Source: Phytophthora sp. 'mugwort' (lineage: Eukaryota; Oomycota; Peronosporomycetes; Peronosporales; Peronosporaceae). Taken from it: a DNA stretch of 43,665 nt. The stretch is from positions 1 through 43,665 of the forward strand of contig JAUCEF010000015.1 of the NCBI GenBank assembly GCA_033558025.1, in the 5' to 3' direction. Positions 17,137 through 27,405 of the stretch are shown piece after piece; position 1 is the stretch's first letter, and every line of letters starts with the position of its first letter. A program made the translations under genes and the position numbers. The notes under the pieces are model-generated. The model searched no databases. It was not told the DNA's origin and saw nothing but the letters and a program-made list of their open reading frames with translations.

Positions 17137-18736
17137 AAGTATAAATAATAATAAAAGCATTAAGTGGATGCCTTGGCATTAATTTGATTTTTAGGACGTA
17201 AAAAATGCGAAAAGTTTTATTAAATAATATTTTATTTTGAAATAAAAATTTCCTAAAGAAAACTTTTTTTTTGTGAAAATTTTAAAAACAGTGAATTGAA
17301 ATATCTAAGTAACTGTTAAAAAAATCAAACGAGATTCCGTTAGTAATGACGAGTGAAAATGGAAATTAGGTTTATAAAAATAAAAAAATATTTGAAAAAT
17401 TTTGAAAAATTTACTTAAAAAGGTGAAAGTCCTGTAGAATAATAATTGTTTTTATAATAGTAAAAAGGGTTATGTGTAAGCCTTTTTGAATATTGGGGAA
17501 CCACCCTCAAAACCTTTTAAAAATTAATGATCGATAGTGGACAAGTACTGTAAAGGAAAGGTGAAAAAGAACTTTTGAGTTTGAAATAATTCTGAAACTT
17601 AATGTTAACAATCAATTGAAACTTTTTTAAAAAGTAACAGTGTACCTTTTGCATAATGGGCCAGCAAGTTTATTTTTATAGCAAGCTTAATTTAATAAAG
17701 TAGGCGTAGATAAATCAAGTTTTAAAAAGCTTTTTAGTTATATAAATAAGACCCGAAACTGAGTGATCTAACCATGAACAGATTGAAAAATAGGTAAAAC
17801 TATTTGAAGGATCGAACTCACATATGTGGCAAAATATGGAGATGATTTGTGGTTAGGAGTGAAAGGCTAATCAAACTCAGAGATAGCTGGTTTTCCGCGA
17901 AATCTATTGAAGTAGAGCATTTAAAATCTTTTTTTGGGGTAGAGCACTCATTGAGCTAGGGGGTGTAAAAACTTACTGAATTCTTGGAAACTCCGAATAC
18001 AAAAAAAAGTAATTTAAATAGACAGACATTAGGCGCTAAGGTCTTTTGTCAAAAGGGAAACAGCCCAGATTGATCGCTAAGGTCTCTAAATAATATTCTA
18101 AGTGAAAAAGGAAGTGAAAAAATGATTACAACCCATAGGTAGGCTTGGAAGCAGCCATCCTTTAAAGAAAGCGTAATAGCTCATTGGTCTAGTTTTTTTG
18201 CGCCTAAAATGTATCGAGACTTAAGAAATTTACCGAAGCGGCAAGTTTTATTTTTAATAAAACGGTAGCGGAACATTCTGTATGTTAATAAAGATATATT
18301 GTGAAATATGTTGAAGATATCAGAAAAGAAAATGCTGGCATTAGTAACAAAAAATAACGAATATAAATCGTTATCACCGTAAATCCAAGGGTTTCTATGT
18401 TAAGATGTATTACATAGAGTGAAACGGCCCCTAAGAAAGATTTGACGAAAGCAGATTTTGATGGGATAATTTTTAAATTAAATTTTTTTAAAAAAGTGAC
18501 AAAAATTTTTAATTTTTCAGGAAATAGCTTTTTTAATTAAAAACCGTACCCTAAACCGACACAGGTGGATAGGTCGAGTAGACTAAGGTGAATGAGAGAA
18601 CTATATTGAAGGAACTCGGCAAAATGACTTTGTAACTTCGGGATAAAAAGTACCTAATTATTTTTAATAATTAGGTGTCACAAAATAGGGGGTTGCGACT
18701 GTTTAATAAAAACTTAGGACTCTGCTAAATGGTAAC

Positions 18737-18774
<38 letters not shown>

Positions 18775-18832
18775 ATTAAAAGGAAATGTTTGCGCATTAA
18801 ATGGAAGTCCCAGTAAACGGCGGCCGTAACTC

Positions 18833-18889
<57 letters not shown>

Positions 18890-19325
18890 TGTAACGACAT
18901 CCCCGCTGTCTCCAATATAGACTCAGTGAATTTGAATTATCCGTGAAGATGCGGATTTTCTATAGTTAGACGGAAAGACCCCGTGAACCTTTACTACATC
19001 TTTATATTGTTATTTTATCTAATATGTGTAGTATAAGTGGTAATCTTTTAAACCTTTACGCTAGTAAATTGTATAGATATTCTTGAAATACCACTCTTAT
19101 TAAAATAAATAACTAATATTTTTTAAATAGACATTGTATGGTTGGTAGTTTGACTGGGGCGGTCACCTCCTAAAGAGTAACGGAGGTGTACAAAGGTAAG
19201 CTCAAATTGGATAATATTATCAATTGTAGAGCATAATGGTAAAAGCTTGCTTGACTGTAAGATAGACATATCAAACAGGGACGAAAGTCGGTCATAGTGA
19301 TCCGATAATTCTTTGTGGAAAGATT

Positions 19326-19368
<43 letters not shown>

Positions 19369-19446
19369 GACTCCTAAGAGCTCCTATCGACGGAGTCGTT
19401 TGGCACCTCGATGTCGACTCATCACATCCTGGAGCTGAAGAAGGTT

Positions 19447-19486
<40 letters not shown>

Positions 19487-19780
19487 TTGGGTTTAGAACG
19501 TCGTGAGACAGTTTGGTTCCTATCTTCTATAGATATTTTGAAAAATGCAAGAATCTAACTCTAGTACGAGAGGACCGAGAAGGGTAAATCTCTGGTGTAT
19601 CGGTTGTTGAGAGGCATAGCCGAGTAGCTAAATTTATTTTGGATAATTACTGAAAGCATCTAAGTAAGAAACCATTCTTAAAAATTTTTCATATAAAAAC
19701 TGTAAAAGATGATTACATTAATAGGTTTTAAGTATAAGTATTGTAAAATATTTAGCTTAAAAATACTAAAAGTTTTAAAA
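17131..19780 (+). rRNA. rnl: Large subunit ribosomal RNA
   Basis: The 5' domain signature AAGTGGATGCCTTGGCATTA is at 17162, the domain IV core GTAACTCTGACGGTCCTAAG near 18825, and the peptidyl-transferase loop ACTCCGGGGATAACAGGCTG near 19347. The sarcin-ricin loop CTAGTACGAGAGGACCGAGA is at 19561. The order is complete with no intron visible. Ends are approximate (about 20 nt either side) because the 5'/3' terminal helix is AT-rich. It follows rps4 and precedes trnN. Confidence 0.96.
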
Positions 19781-19796
19781 ATTAAAATATAATTAT

Positions 19797-19868
19797 TTCT
19801 TTGTAGCTCAACGGTAGAGCAAATGGCTGTTAACCATTAGGTTGTAGGTTCAAATCCTATCAAAGAAG
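19797..19868 (+). tRNA. trnN(guu): tRNA-Asn(GUU)
   Basis: Acceptor TTCTTTG/CAAAGAA, anticodon GTT in GGCTGTTAACC, T-loop TTCAAAT. First of five tRNAs after rnl. Confidence 0.94.
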
Positions 19869-19880
19869 TTTTATATTTTA

Positions 19881-19969
19881 GGTCGAATAGCCAAGTCAGG
19901 TTTAAGGCAGTAGTTTGCTAAACTATCAGTTAATTTATTAACTCGTGGGTTCAAATCCCACTTCGACTT
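19881..19969 (+). tRNA. trnS(gcu): tRNA-Ser(GCU)
   Basis: Class II tRNA: acceptor GGTCGAA/TTCGACT, anticodon GCT in AGTTTGCTAAACT, long variable arm, T-arm GTGGG-TTCAAAT-CCCAC. Confidence 0.95.
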
Positions 19970-19993
19970 ATTTTATTAATAAAGTATTAATAA

Positions 19994-20065
19994 GATGATG
20001 TAGTTTAATGGTAGAGCGTGGGAATCATAATCCTAATGTTGTAGGTTCAAATCCTACCATCATTA
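19994..20065 (+). tRNA. trnM(cau): tRNA-Met(CAU), elongator
   Basis: Acceptor GATGATG/CATCATT, anticodon loop ATCATAA on a TGGGA/TCCTA stem. It is assigned as elongator by exclusion, since 20171 looks like the initiator and 12587 like tRNA-Ile(CAU). Confidence 0.85.
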
Positions 20066-20077
20066 ATTATCTTTAAA

Positions 20078-20152
20078 CGGAAGGTAGCATAGTCTGGCTA
20101 ATGCGTCTGTTTTGGGAACAGAAGATCAAAGGTTCAAATCCTTTTCTTCCGA
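20078..20152 (+). tRNA. trnP(ugg): tRNA-Pro(UGG)
   Basis: Acceptor CGGAAGG/TCTTCCG, anticodon TGG in TCTGT-TTTGGGA-ACAGA, T-loop TTCAAAT. Confidence 0.95.
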
Positions 20153-20170
20153 AAAAGGAAGAAAATATAA

Positions 20171-20242
20171 GATGAGATAGAGTAATAGGTAACTTATCAG
20201 GCTCATAATCTGAAGATGTAGGTTCAAATCCTACTCTCATCA
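20171..20242 (+). tRNA. trnfM(cau): Initiator tRNA-fMet(CAU)
   Basis: The body TAGAGTAATAGGTAAC...ATCAGGCTCATAATCTGA closely follows organellar initiator tRNAs. Acceptor GATGAGA/TCTCATC is fully paired, so the bacterial C1-A72 mismatch is not retained. Confidence 0.88.
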
Positions 20243-20264
20243 TTTTAAAATTAATATATAATTT

Positions 20265-20636
20265 ATGATTCAAATTCAAACTAAATTAAAAGTAAATGAT
20301 AATAGTGGTATTAAAATAGGACAATGTATAAAAATTTATAAAAAAAAAATTGGAAAAATTGGGGATACAATTTTAATTTCTGCTAAAAAATTACGTTTAA
20401 ATCAAAAAAAAAAAATTAAAATAATTAAAGGAGATTTATTTAAAGCTTTAATTATACATACAACATATCAAAAAAAAAGTACAATAGGTAATATAATAAA
20501 ATTTGATAAAAATTGTATAATTATTTTAAATAATCAAAATAAACCCCTAGGAACACGTATATTTGGTCCGATTACTTCTGAATTTCGGAAGAAAAAAAAT
20601 TTCAAAATATTAGCATTAGCTTCAAATATTTTATAA
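20265..20636 (+). CDS. rpl14: Ribosomal protein L14 (uL14)
   Basis: This 123-residue protein starts MIQIQTKLKVNDNSGIKIGQ, the near-invariant uL14 start, and ends GTRIFGPITSEFRKK then KILALASNIL (family GTRIFGPVxRELR...KIxSLAxEVL). It binds the large-subunit interface with L19. It is displaced with rpl5 to the far side of rnl, away from rps14-rps8-rpl6, so the ancestral spc operon is split. Confidence 0.97.
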   Translation: MIQIQTKLKVNDNSGIKIGQCIKIYKKKIGKIGDTILISAKKLRLNQKKKIKIIKGDLFKALIIHTTYQKKSTIGNIIKFDKNCIIILNNQNKPLGTRIFGPITSEFRKKKNFKILALASNIL

Positions 20637-20642
20637 AAATAT

Positions 20643-21170
20643 ATGAAAAAAAATTTACAAATCCATTATCAAAATATTACTATATACGATCTTTTAACAA
20701 AATTAAATTTTAAAAATATATTTGAAATACCTAAAATAAGTAAAATATGTTTAAATATTGGTTTTAAAAACGCTAATATTGAAAAAAAAAAATTAATTAA
20801 TATAATTTTACTTTTAAAATTAATAACAAATCAAAAACCTATAATAACAAAATCAAAAAAAAATAATATTTTTTTAAAAATCAAAAAAAATTCAATTATA
20901 GGTTGTAAAATAACTTTAAGAAAAAAAAATATTTTTAATTTTTTAGAAAAAATTTTGATTTTTCTTTTTCAAAATTTAACTAAAATAAATTTTAATTTTA
21001 AAAATCAAAATATTTTAAATTTTCAAATTCGAAATATTTTAGATTTTTTTGAATTAAAAACTGAATTTTTAAAATTCAAAGATATACCTCCAATAGATGT
21101 TTCTATTCATACAAATGCAAAAAATCATTATGAATTATTTTTATTATTAAATTCACTATTTTTATTATAA
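20643..21170 (+). CDS. rpl5: Ribosomal protein L5 (uL5)
   Basis: This 175-residue uL5 has an early PKISKICLNIGFKNA segment (family P.l.KIvLNiG.G.A) and ITNQKPIITKSKKN, then IIGCKITLRKKN (family G.KVTLRg..M). In bacteria this protein binds 5S rRNA, which makes the absence of an obvious rrn5 notable. It follows rpl14 with a 6-nt gap. Confidence 0.93.
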   Translation: MKKNLQIHYQNITIYDLLTKLNFKNIFEIPKISKICLNIGFKNANIEKKKLINIILLLKLITNQKPIITKSKKNNIFLKIKKNSIIGCKITLRKKNIFNFLEKILIFLFQNLTKINFNFKNQNILNFQIRNILDFFELKTEFLKFKDIPPIDVSIHTNAKNHYELFLLLNSLFLL

Positions 21171-21183
21171 AAATAATTTATTA

Positions 21184-21255
21184 GCAAAAATAGCTCAATG
21201 GTAGAGTATAACCTTGCCAAGGTTAATGTTGAGGGTTCAAATCCCTTTTTTTGCT
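21184..21255 (+). tRNA. trnG(gcc): tRNA-Gly(GCC)
   Basis: Acceptor GCAAAAA/TTTTTGC, anticodon GCC in ACCTTGCCAAGGT, T-arm GAGGG-TTCAAAT-CCCTT. Confidence 0.94.
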
Positions 21256-21355
21256 TAATTCAAATAAATGTACCCAAAGGCAGTATTTGGTATTTCCATT
21301 TTTTAATTAGGGAATAATATTAGTATTGACATTTATTTACTTCTTTATAAAAATT

Positions 21356-21886
21356 ATGATTTTTTTTAACATTATTAAAAGGATATTTTTTGCTTATAAT
21401 CTATATAAAATTATACAAGATATATTAAAAATACATCCTAAATTTTTTCAAAATATTTTTAAATTTATTTTAATTCTTTTACCTCTTGAAATAACTTTAT
21501 TAGAAGATTTTATAGATTTAGAGACTGAGGCTGAGGAAGCTGCTTTAAAAAAAGAAGAAAAACCTAAAAGTATTTTAAAAAGAATTGACGATAATATGCC
21601 AACTATTTTCGTTTTTTTTTTTTTATCTTTTTTGTTTTATTTATTTCTAGATGCTTTTTTTTTTGATAGCGACAATTTCCCAAGCGATTTTCCTAGTAAT
21701 TTTTCAACTGATTTAAATTTTGATTCAGATAGTGACTCTTTACCAAAACCACCAAAAAGAAAAATTACAAGATCTGGAAATCCTCTGAATCTATATAGAT
21801 ATTTTCATTATTTAGATGTTGAAACAGGTGAACGTATAGATGATATCGATCGATTAGATCCTGATACTTATGAAATAGTGGATTAA
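21356..21886 (+). CDS. Orphan membrane ORF, 176 codons
   Basis: I do not recognise this gene. It has a hydrophobic amphipathic N-terminus, an acidic stretch (DLETEAEEAALKKEE), a clear transmembrane helix around residues 83-103 (IFVFFFLSFLFYLFLDAF), then an Asp/Ser/Pro-rich linker and a hydrophilic C-terminus ending in TYEIVD. Its codons include more G/C third positions (GAC, AGC, TTC, ATC) than neighbours, hinting at foreign origin or different age. The frame is open from a TTG at 21326; ATG 21356 is the first ATG. Confidence 0.6.
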   Translation: MIFFNIIKRIFFAYNLYKIIQDILKIHPKFFQNIFKFILILLPLEITLLEDFIDLETEAEEAALKKEEKPKSILKRIDDNMPTIFVFFFLSFLFYLFLDAFFFDSDNFPSDFPSNFSTDLNFDSDSDSLPKPPKRKITRSGNPLNLYRYFHYLDVETGERIDDIDRLDPDTYEIVD

Positions 21887-21947
21887 TTTATTCCACTTTT
21901 TCTTTTTTAAAACAATAATAAACATTTTTTAAACAATAAAAATATAC

Positions 21948-22019
21948 GTGATTATAGATTAATTGGTAAATCCTTTATCTTCCAAGTAAATATTATGGGT
22001 TCAAATCCCATTAATCACA
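21948..22019 (+). tRNA. trnG(ucc): tRNA-Gly(UCC)
   Basis: Acceptor GTGATTA/TAATCAC, anticodon TCC in TTTAT-CTTCCAA-GTAAA, T-arm ATGGG-TTCAAAT-CCCAT. The second glycine tRNA of the window. Confidence 0.93.
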
Positions 22020-22036
22020 TATTTAAAATATCTTTA

Positions 22037-22120
22037 GGAGAAATGGCTGAGTGGTTAAAAGCGGCAGACTGTAAATTTGTTGAAATATTTTCTACGTAGG
22101 TTCAAATCCTACTTTCTCCA
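22037..22120 (+). tRNA. trnY(gua): tRNA-Tyr(GUA)
   Basis: Class II tRNA with acceptor GGAGAAA/TTTCTCC, anticodon GTA in GACTGTAAATTT, extended variable arm, T-arm GTAGG-TTCAAAT-CCTAC. Confidence 0.94.
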
Positions 22121-22482
22121 ATAAAGATCTAAAAAAAAAAAAGGATAAACAAATTAAAAAAAGGATAAAAAGATAAAATATCTTTAAATAGTTAAGTTAA
22201 AAAGATATTTATCTTTTCAACAAAAAATTCAAAAACATATTTAGGGGGGGATCCTTTTCAAAAAATAATATTTTTTTTTCGTGATACAAAGAAATTTTTA
22301 TTAATAACTAATTGAATTTTTAAAAATTAAAAAATTTTAATCCTTTAAGACAATATAAGACAATATAAGACAATATAAGACAATATAAGACAATATAAGA
22401 CAAAAATTAATATAAGAATGTTATAATATTAAATTTTTAAATATTTGTTATTTTAAAAATTAATATTAAATAATTAATATAA
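22121..22482. other. Repeat-bearing noncoding region upstream of rns (possible control region)
   Basis: These 362 nt hold no gene I can support. They contain A-rich GGATAA repeats, the palindrome AAAAGATATTTATCTTTT at 22200-22217, a run of seven G at 22244-22250 (very unusual here) followed by ATCC, and a 10-bp tandem array at 22351-22400. This density of signals before rns suggests a replication or transcription control region; that is inference. Confidence 0.5.
22351..22400 (+). repeat. 10-bp tandem array CAATATAAGA x5
   Basis: Five perfect consecutive copies, with partial units on both sides (AAGA before, CAA after). It is about 80 nt upstream of rns. Copy number is likely variable between isolates. 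Confidence 0.97.
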
Positions 22483-23343
22483 AACTTAAATAGAGTTTGA
22501 TCCTGGCTCAGAATAAATGCTATCGGTATGCTTAACACATGCAAGTTGAATGTTTTTAAAACATAGCGAACGGGTGAGTAACACGTGAATTATCTACCTT
22601 TTAATTCAGAATAATTATTTTTATAAAAATACTGAATAAATTAATTAAAGTTTTTAACGTTAAAAGATGAGTTTGCGCAAGATTATGGTAGTTGGTAGTT
22701 TAATAGACAACCAAGCCTATTATCTTTAGCTGGTTTGAAAGAATGATCAGCCACATTGGGACTGAGACACGGCCCAAACTTTTTTAAAGGCAGCAGTGGG
22801 GAATTTTGGACAATGAGCGGAAGCTTGATCCAGCAATACCGAGTGGGTGATGACGGCTAATTAGGTTGTAAAGCTCTTTCATTAAGGAGGAAAATGACAG
22901 TACTTAAAAAAGAAGTTCCGGCTAATACCCGTGCCAGCAGCCGCGGTAATACGGGAGGAGCGAGCATTATTCGGGATGATTAGGCGTAAAGGGTTTGTAG
23001 GTAGTTTTTTAAGTTGAAAGAAACAAATTAAAGCTCAACTTTATACATTTTTTCAAAACTGATAAACTGGAGTATAAATAGAGGATAATGGAATTTCTAT
23101 TGGAGTGATAAAATACGTTGATAATAGAAGGAAGACCTATGGCGAAGGCAATTATCTGGGTATATACTGACACTGAGAAACGAAAGCTTGGGTAGCGAAC
23201 GGGATTAGAGACCCCGGTAGTCCATGCTGTAAACGATGAGTGCTAATATTTAGAATTTTTAGATATAACAGCTAACGCGTTAAGCACTCCGCCTGAAAAG
23301 TATAATCGCAAGATTGAAATTCAAAGGAATTGACGGGAGTCTA

Positions 23344-23375
<32 letters not shown>

Positions 23376-23990
23376 AATACGCGCAGAACCTTACCAACTC
23401 TTGCTAATTTTTATTTAAAATTTTTATATAAAAAACAGGTGTTGCATGGCTGTCGTCAGCTCGTGTTGTGAAATGTTTGGTTAAATCCTTTAACGAGCGC
23501 AACCCCTATGATTAGTTACTAATTTATTATAAATAGATAAAAGTACTCTAATGAAAAAATTAATGATAGGTTAATGGAAGGTGGGGATGACGTCAAGTCT
23601 TCATGGCCCTTATGAGTTGGGCTACACACGTGCTACAATGATAATTACAATGAGAAGCAATAATGATATAAGTTGGAGCAAATCTTCAAAAATTATCTTA
23701 GTTCGAATTAAGGGCTGAAACTCGCCCTTATGAAGTTGGAATCGCTAGTAATCGCAGAACAGCATGCTGCGGTGAATATGTTACTGGACTTTGTACACAC
23801 CGCCCGTCACATCAGGGAAGTTGATTGTTTTTAAAATAATTTTTAATTCTTTTATAAAATTTAATAATTATTTAAATAAAATAATTTAAAATTTTTATAA
23901 AATAAATTATAATTCCTAAAAAGTGGTTAGTAACTTTGATGAAGTCGTAACAAGGTAGTCGTAGGGGAACCTGTGTCTGGAAGAGATCTT
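22483..23990 (+). rRNA. rns: Small subunit ribosomal RNA
   Basis: Start near AGAGTTTGATCCTGGCTCAG (22492). The 530 loop GTGCCAGCAGCCGCGGTAAT is at 22931, GAATTGACGGGAGTCTACAC near 23326, ACACCGCCCGTCACATCA near 23797, and the terminal GTAACAAGGTAGTCGTAGGG near 23947. The 3' end reads GGAAGAGATCTTTAAG rather than the bacterial CCTCC anti-Shine-Dalgarno tail. The penultimate helix (about 23820-23930) is long and AT-rich. Ends are approximate. Confidence 0.96.
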
Positions 23991-24021
23991 TAAGCATTCT
24001 TAAATTAAAATTAAAAGTCTT

Positions 24022-24093
24022 AGGAAAATAGTTTAATTGGTAAAATCATAGTCTCCAAAATTATTGTTATGGGTTCAAGTCCCATTTTTCCTG
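24022..24093 (+). tRNA. trnW(cca): tRNA-Trp(CCA)
   Basis: Acceptor AGGAAAA/TTTTCCT, anticodon CCA in loop TCCAAAA, T-arm ATGGG-TTCAAGT-CCCAT. A CCA anticodon reads only UGG, in line with TGA as stop. Confidence 0.94.
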
Positions 24094-24685
24094 TTTATTA
24101 TAAAATATTATAAATCAAAAAAATTTTATAATATCTGAAATTAATTAAATTCAAGTTATAAAAATAAAATTTTATTTAAAATACTTTTTAATCAAAGGGA
24201 ATTTAAATTTAGATTTATAATATTTTATAATAAATATAGTTTTATATGTTTAAAATAAAAATATTATTATAAATATTCAATTTTAAAATTACTCCATTAT
24301 TCCTAAAAAAATATTCATAAACAGATTAATTAATGTTTATATTAAGAAAACATTCTCAATATTAAATAATTTTAATTTATTAGTTAATATTATTGATTAA
24401 TCGTTAAATGAATACTCTTTAAATAATTATTATTTCATTTTTATTATATTCTACATTAATATTTATTATTGTATATAAAAACATTTTAAAAATAATATGA
24501 TTATTTAATATAAATTATTTTAATTTTTAAAAAATTTTATATTCTTTAAGAAAAAAAAAAAATAATTCAATTATTTTTACAATATAAATAATAAAATTTA
24601 TATTTTTTCTTGAATATTAATATTCAAAAACTCTTAATTTTGTATATATTAAAAATTAAATAAAATAATAAATTTCAAGTATATT
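24094..24685. other. AT-rich noncoding region upstream of cox2
   Basis: These 592 nt have no supported gene. The region holds several weak inverted repeats (for example TATAAAATATTATAA near 24098 with TTATAATAT downstream), an ATTCTTTAAGA motif at 24541, and one copy of a roughly 47-nt element inverted at 28148-28194. It probably carries the 3' end of the rns-trnW transcript and the cox2 promoter. Confidence 0.5.
24541..24608 (+). repeat. Dispersed intergenic repeat, copy A
   Basis: The stretch ATAATTCAATTATTTTTA through ATAATAAAATTTA (core 24561-24607) recurs in reverse complement at about 28148-28194 with only two or so mismatches. It is preceded by ATTCTTTAAG and a poly-A run. With copy B it brackets the cox2-cox1 block. 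Confidence 0.75.
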
Positions 24686-25462
24686 ATGACAATAATAAAT
24701 TATATAAATAATCAATTCACTTTTTTAGATATGGCTGAACCTTGGCAATTAGGTTTTCAAGATCCAGCAACACCTGTTATGGAAGGTATTATTAATTTTC
24801 ATCATGATTTAATGTTTTTTTTAATTATGATTACTGTATTTGTTTGTTGGATGTTATTTAGAGTTATTACTCTTTTTGATGAAAAAAAAAATAAAATTCC
24901 AGCAACAATTGTACATGGTGCTACTATTGAAATTATTTGGACTTCTATTCCAGCCTTAATTTTATTAACGGTAGCTATTCCATCTTTTGCTTTATTATAT
25001 TCAATGGATGAAGTAATTGATCCTATTATTACTTTAAAAGTAATTGGTAGTCAATGGTATTGGAGTTATGAATATTCAGATAATTTAGAATTTTCTGATG
25101 AACCTTTAATTTTTGATAGTTATATGATTCAAGAAGATGATTTAGCAATAGGTCAATTTAGAATTTTAGAAGTTGATAATCGTGTGGTTGTTCCAACTAA
25201 TAGTCATATTCGAGTATTAATTACTGCTTCAGATGTTTTACATTCATGGGCAATACCTTCATTAGGTATAAAATTAGATGCTTGTCCTGGTCGTTTAAAT
25301 CAAACATCAATGTTTATTAAACGTGAAGGTGTTTTTTATGGACAATGTAGTGAAATTTGTGGAGTAAATCATGGATTTATGCCTATTGTTGTAGAAGCTG
25401 TTTCATTAGAAGATTATTTAATTTGGTTAAAAAATAAAATCAATTTTGATTTTAATATATAA
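24686..25462 (+). CDS. cox2: Cytochrome c oxidase subunit 2
   Basis: This 258-residue complex IV subunit carries the CuA electron-entry site. It has two N-terminal transmembrane helices, the aromatic electron-transfer segment [11 protein letters not shown], and CuA ligands in [20 protein letters not shown] and the segment [15 protein letters not shown] (two Cys, two His, Glu, Met). The reading frame is uninterrupted. It leads the cox2, TatA-like, cox1 run. Confidence 0.98.
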   Translation: MTIINYINNQFTFLDMAEPWQLGFQDPATPVMEGIINFHHDLMFFLIMITVFVCWMLFRVITLFDEKKNKIPATIVHGATIEIIWTSIPALILLTVAIPSFALLYSMDEVIDPIITLKVIGSQWYWSYEYSDNLEFSDEPLIFDSYMIQEDDLAIGQFRILEVDNRVVVPTNSHIRVLITASDVLHSWAIPSLGIKLDACPGRLNQTSMFIKREGVFYGQCSEICGVNHGFMPIVVEAVSLEDYLIWLKNKINFDFNI

Positions 25463-25475
25463 TTAAAAAATTTTT

Positions 25476-25574
25476 ATGGTATTTAAAATCATTGGTATAA
25501 TTTTTTTAATATTATTACTATTTACTGATATTAAAAAATTAATTAATAAAATCAAACAATTTTTCAATAAATAA
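25476..25574 (+). CDS. TatA-like 32-residue membrane protein (oomycete orf32-like)
   Basis: ATG 25476 opens a 32-codon frame in the 222-nt cox2-cox1 gap. It encodes a short hydrophobic helix (IIGIIFLILLLF) immediately followed by an amphipathic basic helix (DIKKLINKIKQFFNK). This is the TatA/Hcf106 layout, in which LLLFG.KKLPEL.. joins a transmembrane helix to an amphipathic helix; the F is kept, the G is T. From memory, Phytophthora mtDNA has an ORF of the same length in this region (orf32). Functional assignment is inferred, strengthened by tatC in the same genome. Confidence 0.55.
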   Translation: MVFKIIGIIFLILLLFTDIKKLINKIKQFFNK

Positions 25575-25684
25575 AAATAATTTATTTTTTTGATAATAAA
25601 AAATTAAAAAAACCAACGCTTTTTTTGATTTAAAAATAAAATATATAATTTTGCATTTAAAATAAAATTTAAAAATATAAATAA

Positions 25685-27163
<1,479 letters not shown>

Positions 27164-27405
27164 AAAAAATTTTTATAATTATTAATAATTAAATTAATCT
27201 TTATTAATAATTATATTAAAAATTTTTAATTTAATTAATACCGTTTTACGGTGTTTTATAAAAATTTAAAATTTTTATATTATTTAAGAGAAAAAAATAT
27301 TAGTAAAATTTAAATAAAAAAAAATATTAAATCTCAAAAATTAAATCAAATAAAAATTTAATTAATAACAAATTAATTATTAATAAAATAATTTAAATTA
27401 TAATT
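27164..27405. other. Noncoding gap between cox1 and orphan ORF
   Basis: This AT-rich stretch has one GC-containing hairpin, ACCGT-TTT-ACGGT at 27240-27252, about 75 nt after the cox1 stop. A later TTTAAGAGAAAAAAATATTA resembles the TTTAAGA plus poly-A element upstream of cox2. It is probably cox1 3' processing and the leader of the next ORF. Confidence 0.4.

Noticed and set aside
17131..19780. Group I intron or homing endonuclease in rnl
   Set aside because: All core rRNA landmarks occur in order at normal spacing without an inserted ORF.
20073..20279. Minus-strand 68-codon ORF
   Set aside because: It lies across trnP and trnfM and has the typical RVGFEPT/GFEPL peptides that arise from translating tRNA T-arms.
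22351..22400. CRISPR-like array
   Set aside because: Units are 10 bp and directly adjacent with no spacers; a simple tandem repeat.
24686..25462. UGA read as tryptophan
   Set aside because: Conserved Trp positions inspected in cox1-3, cob and nad genes use TGG; trnW has anticodon CCA; nad11 terminates at TGA.
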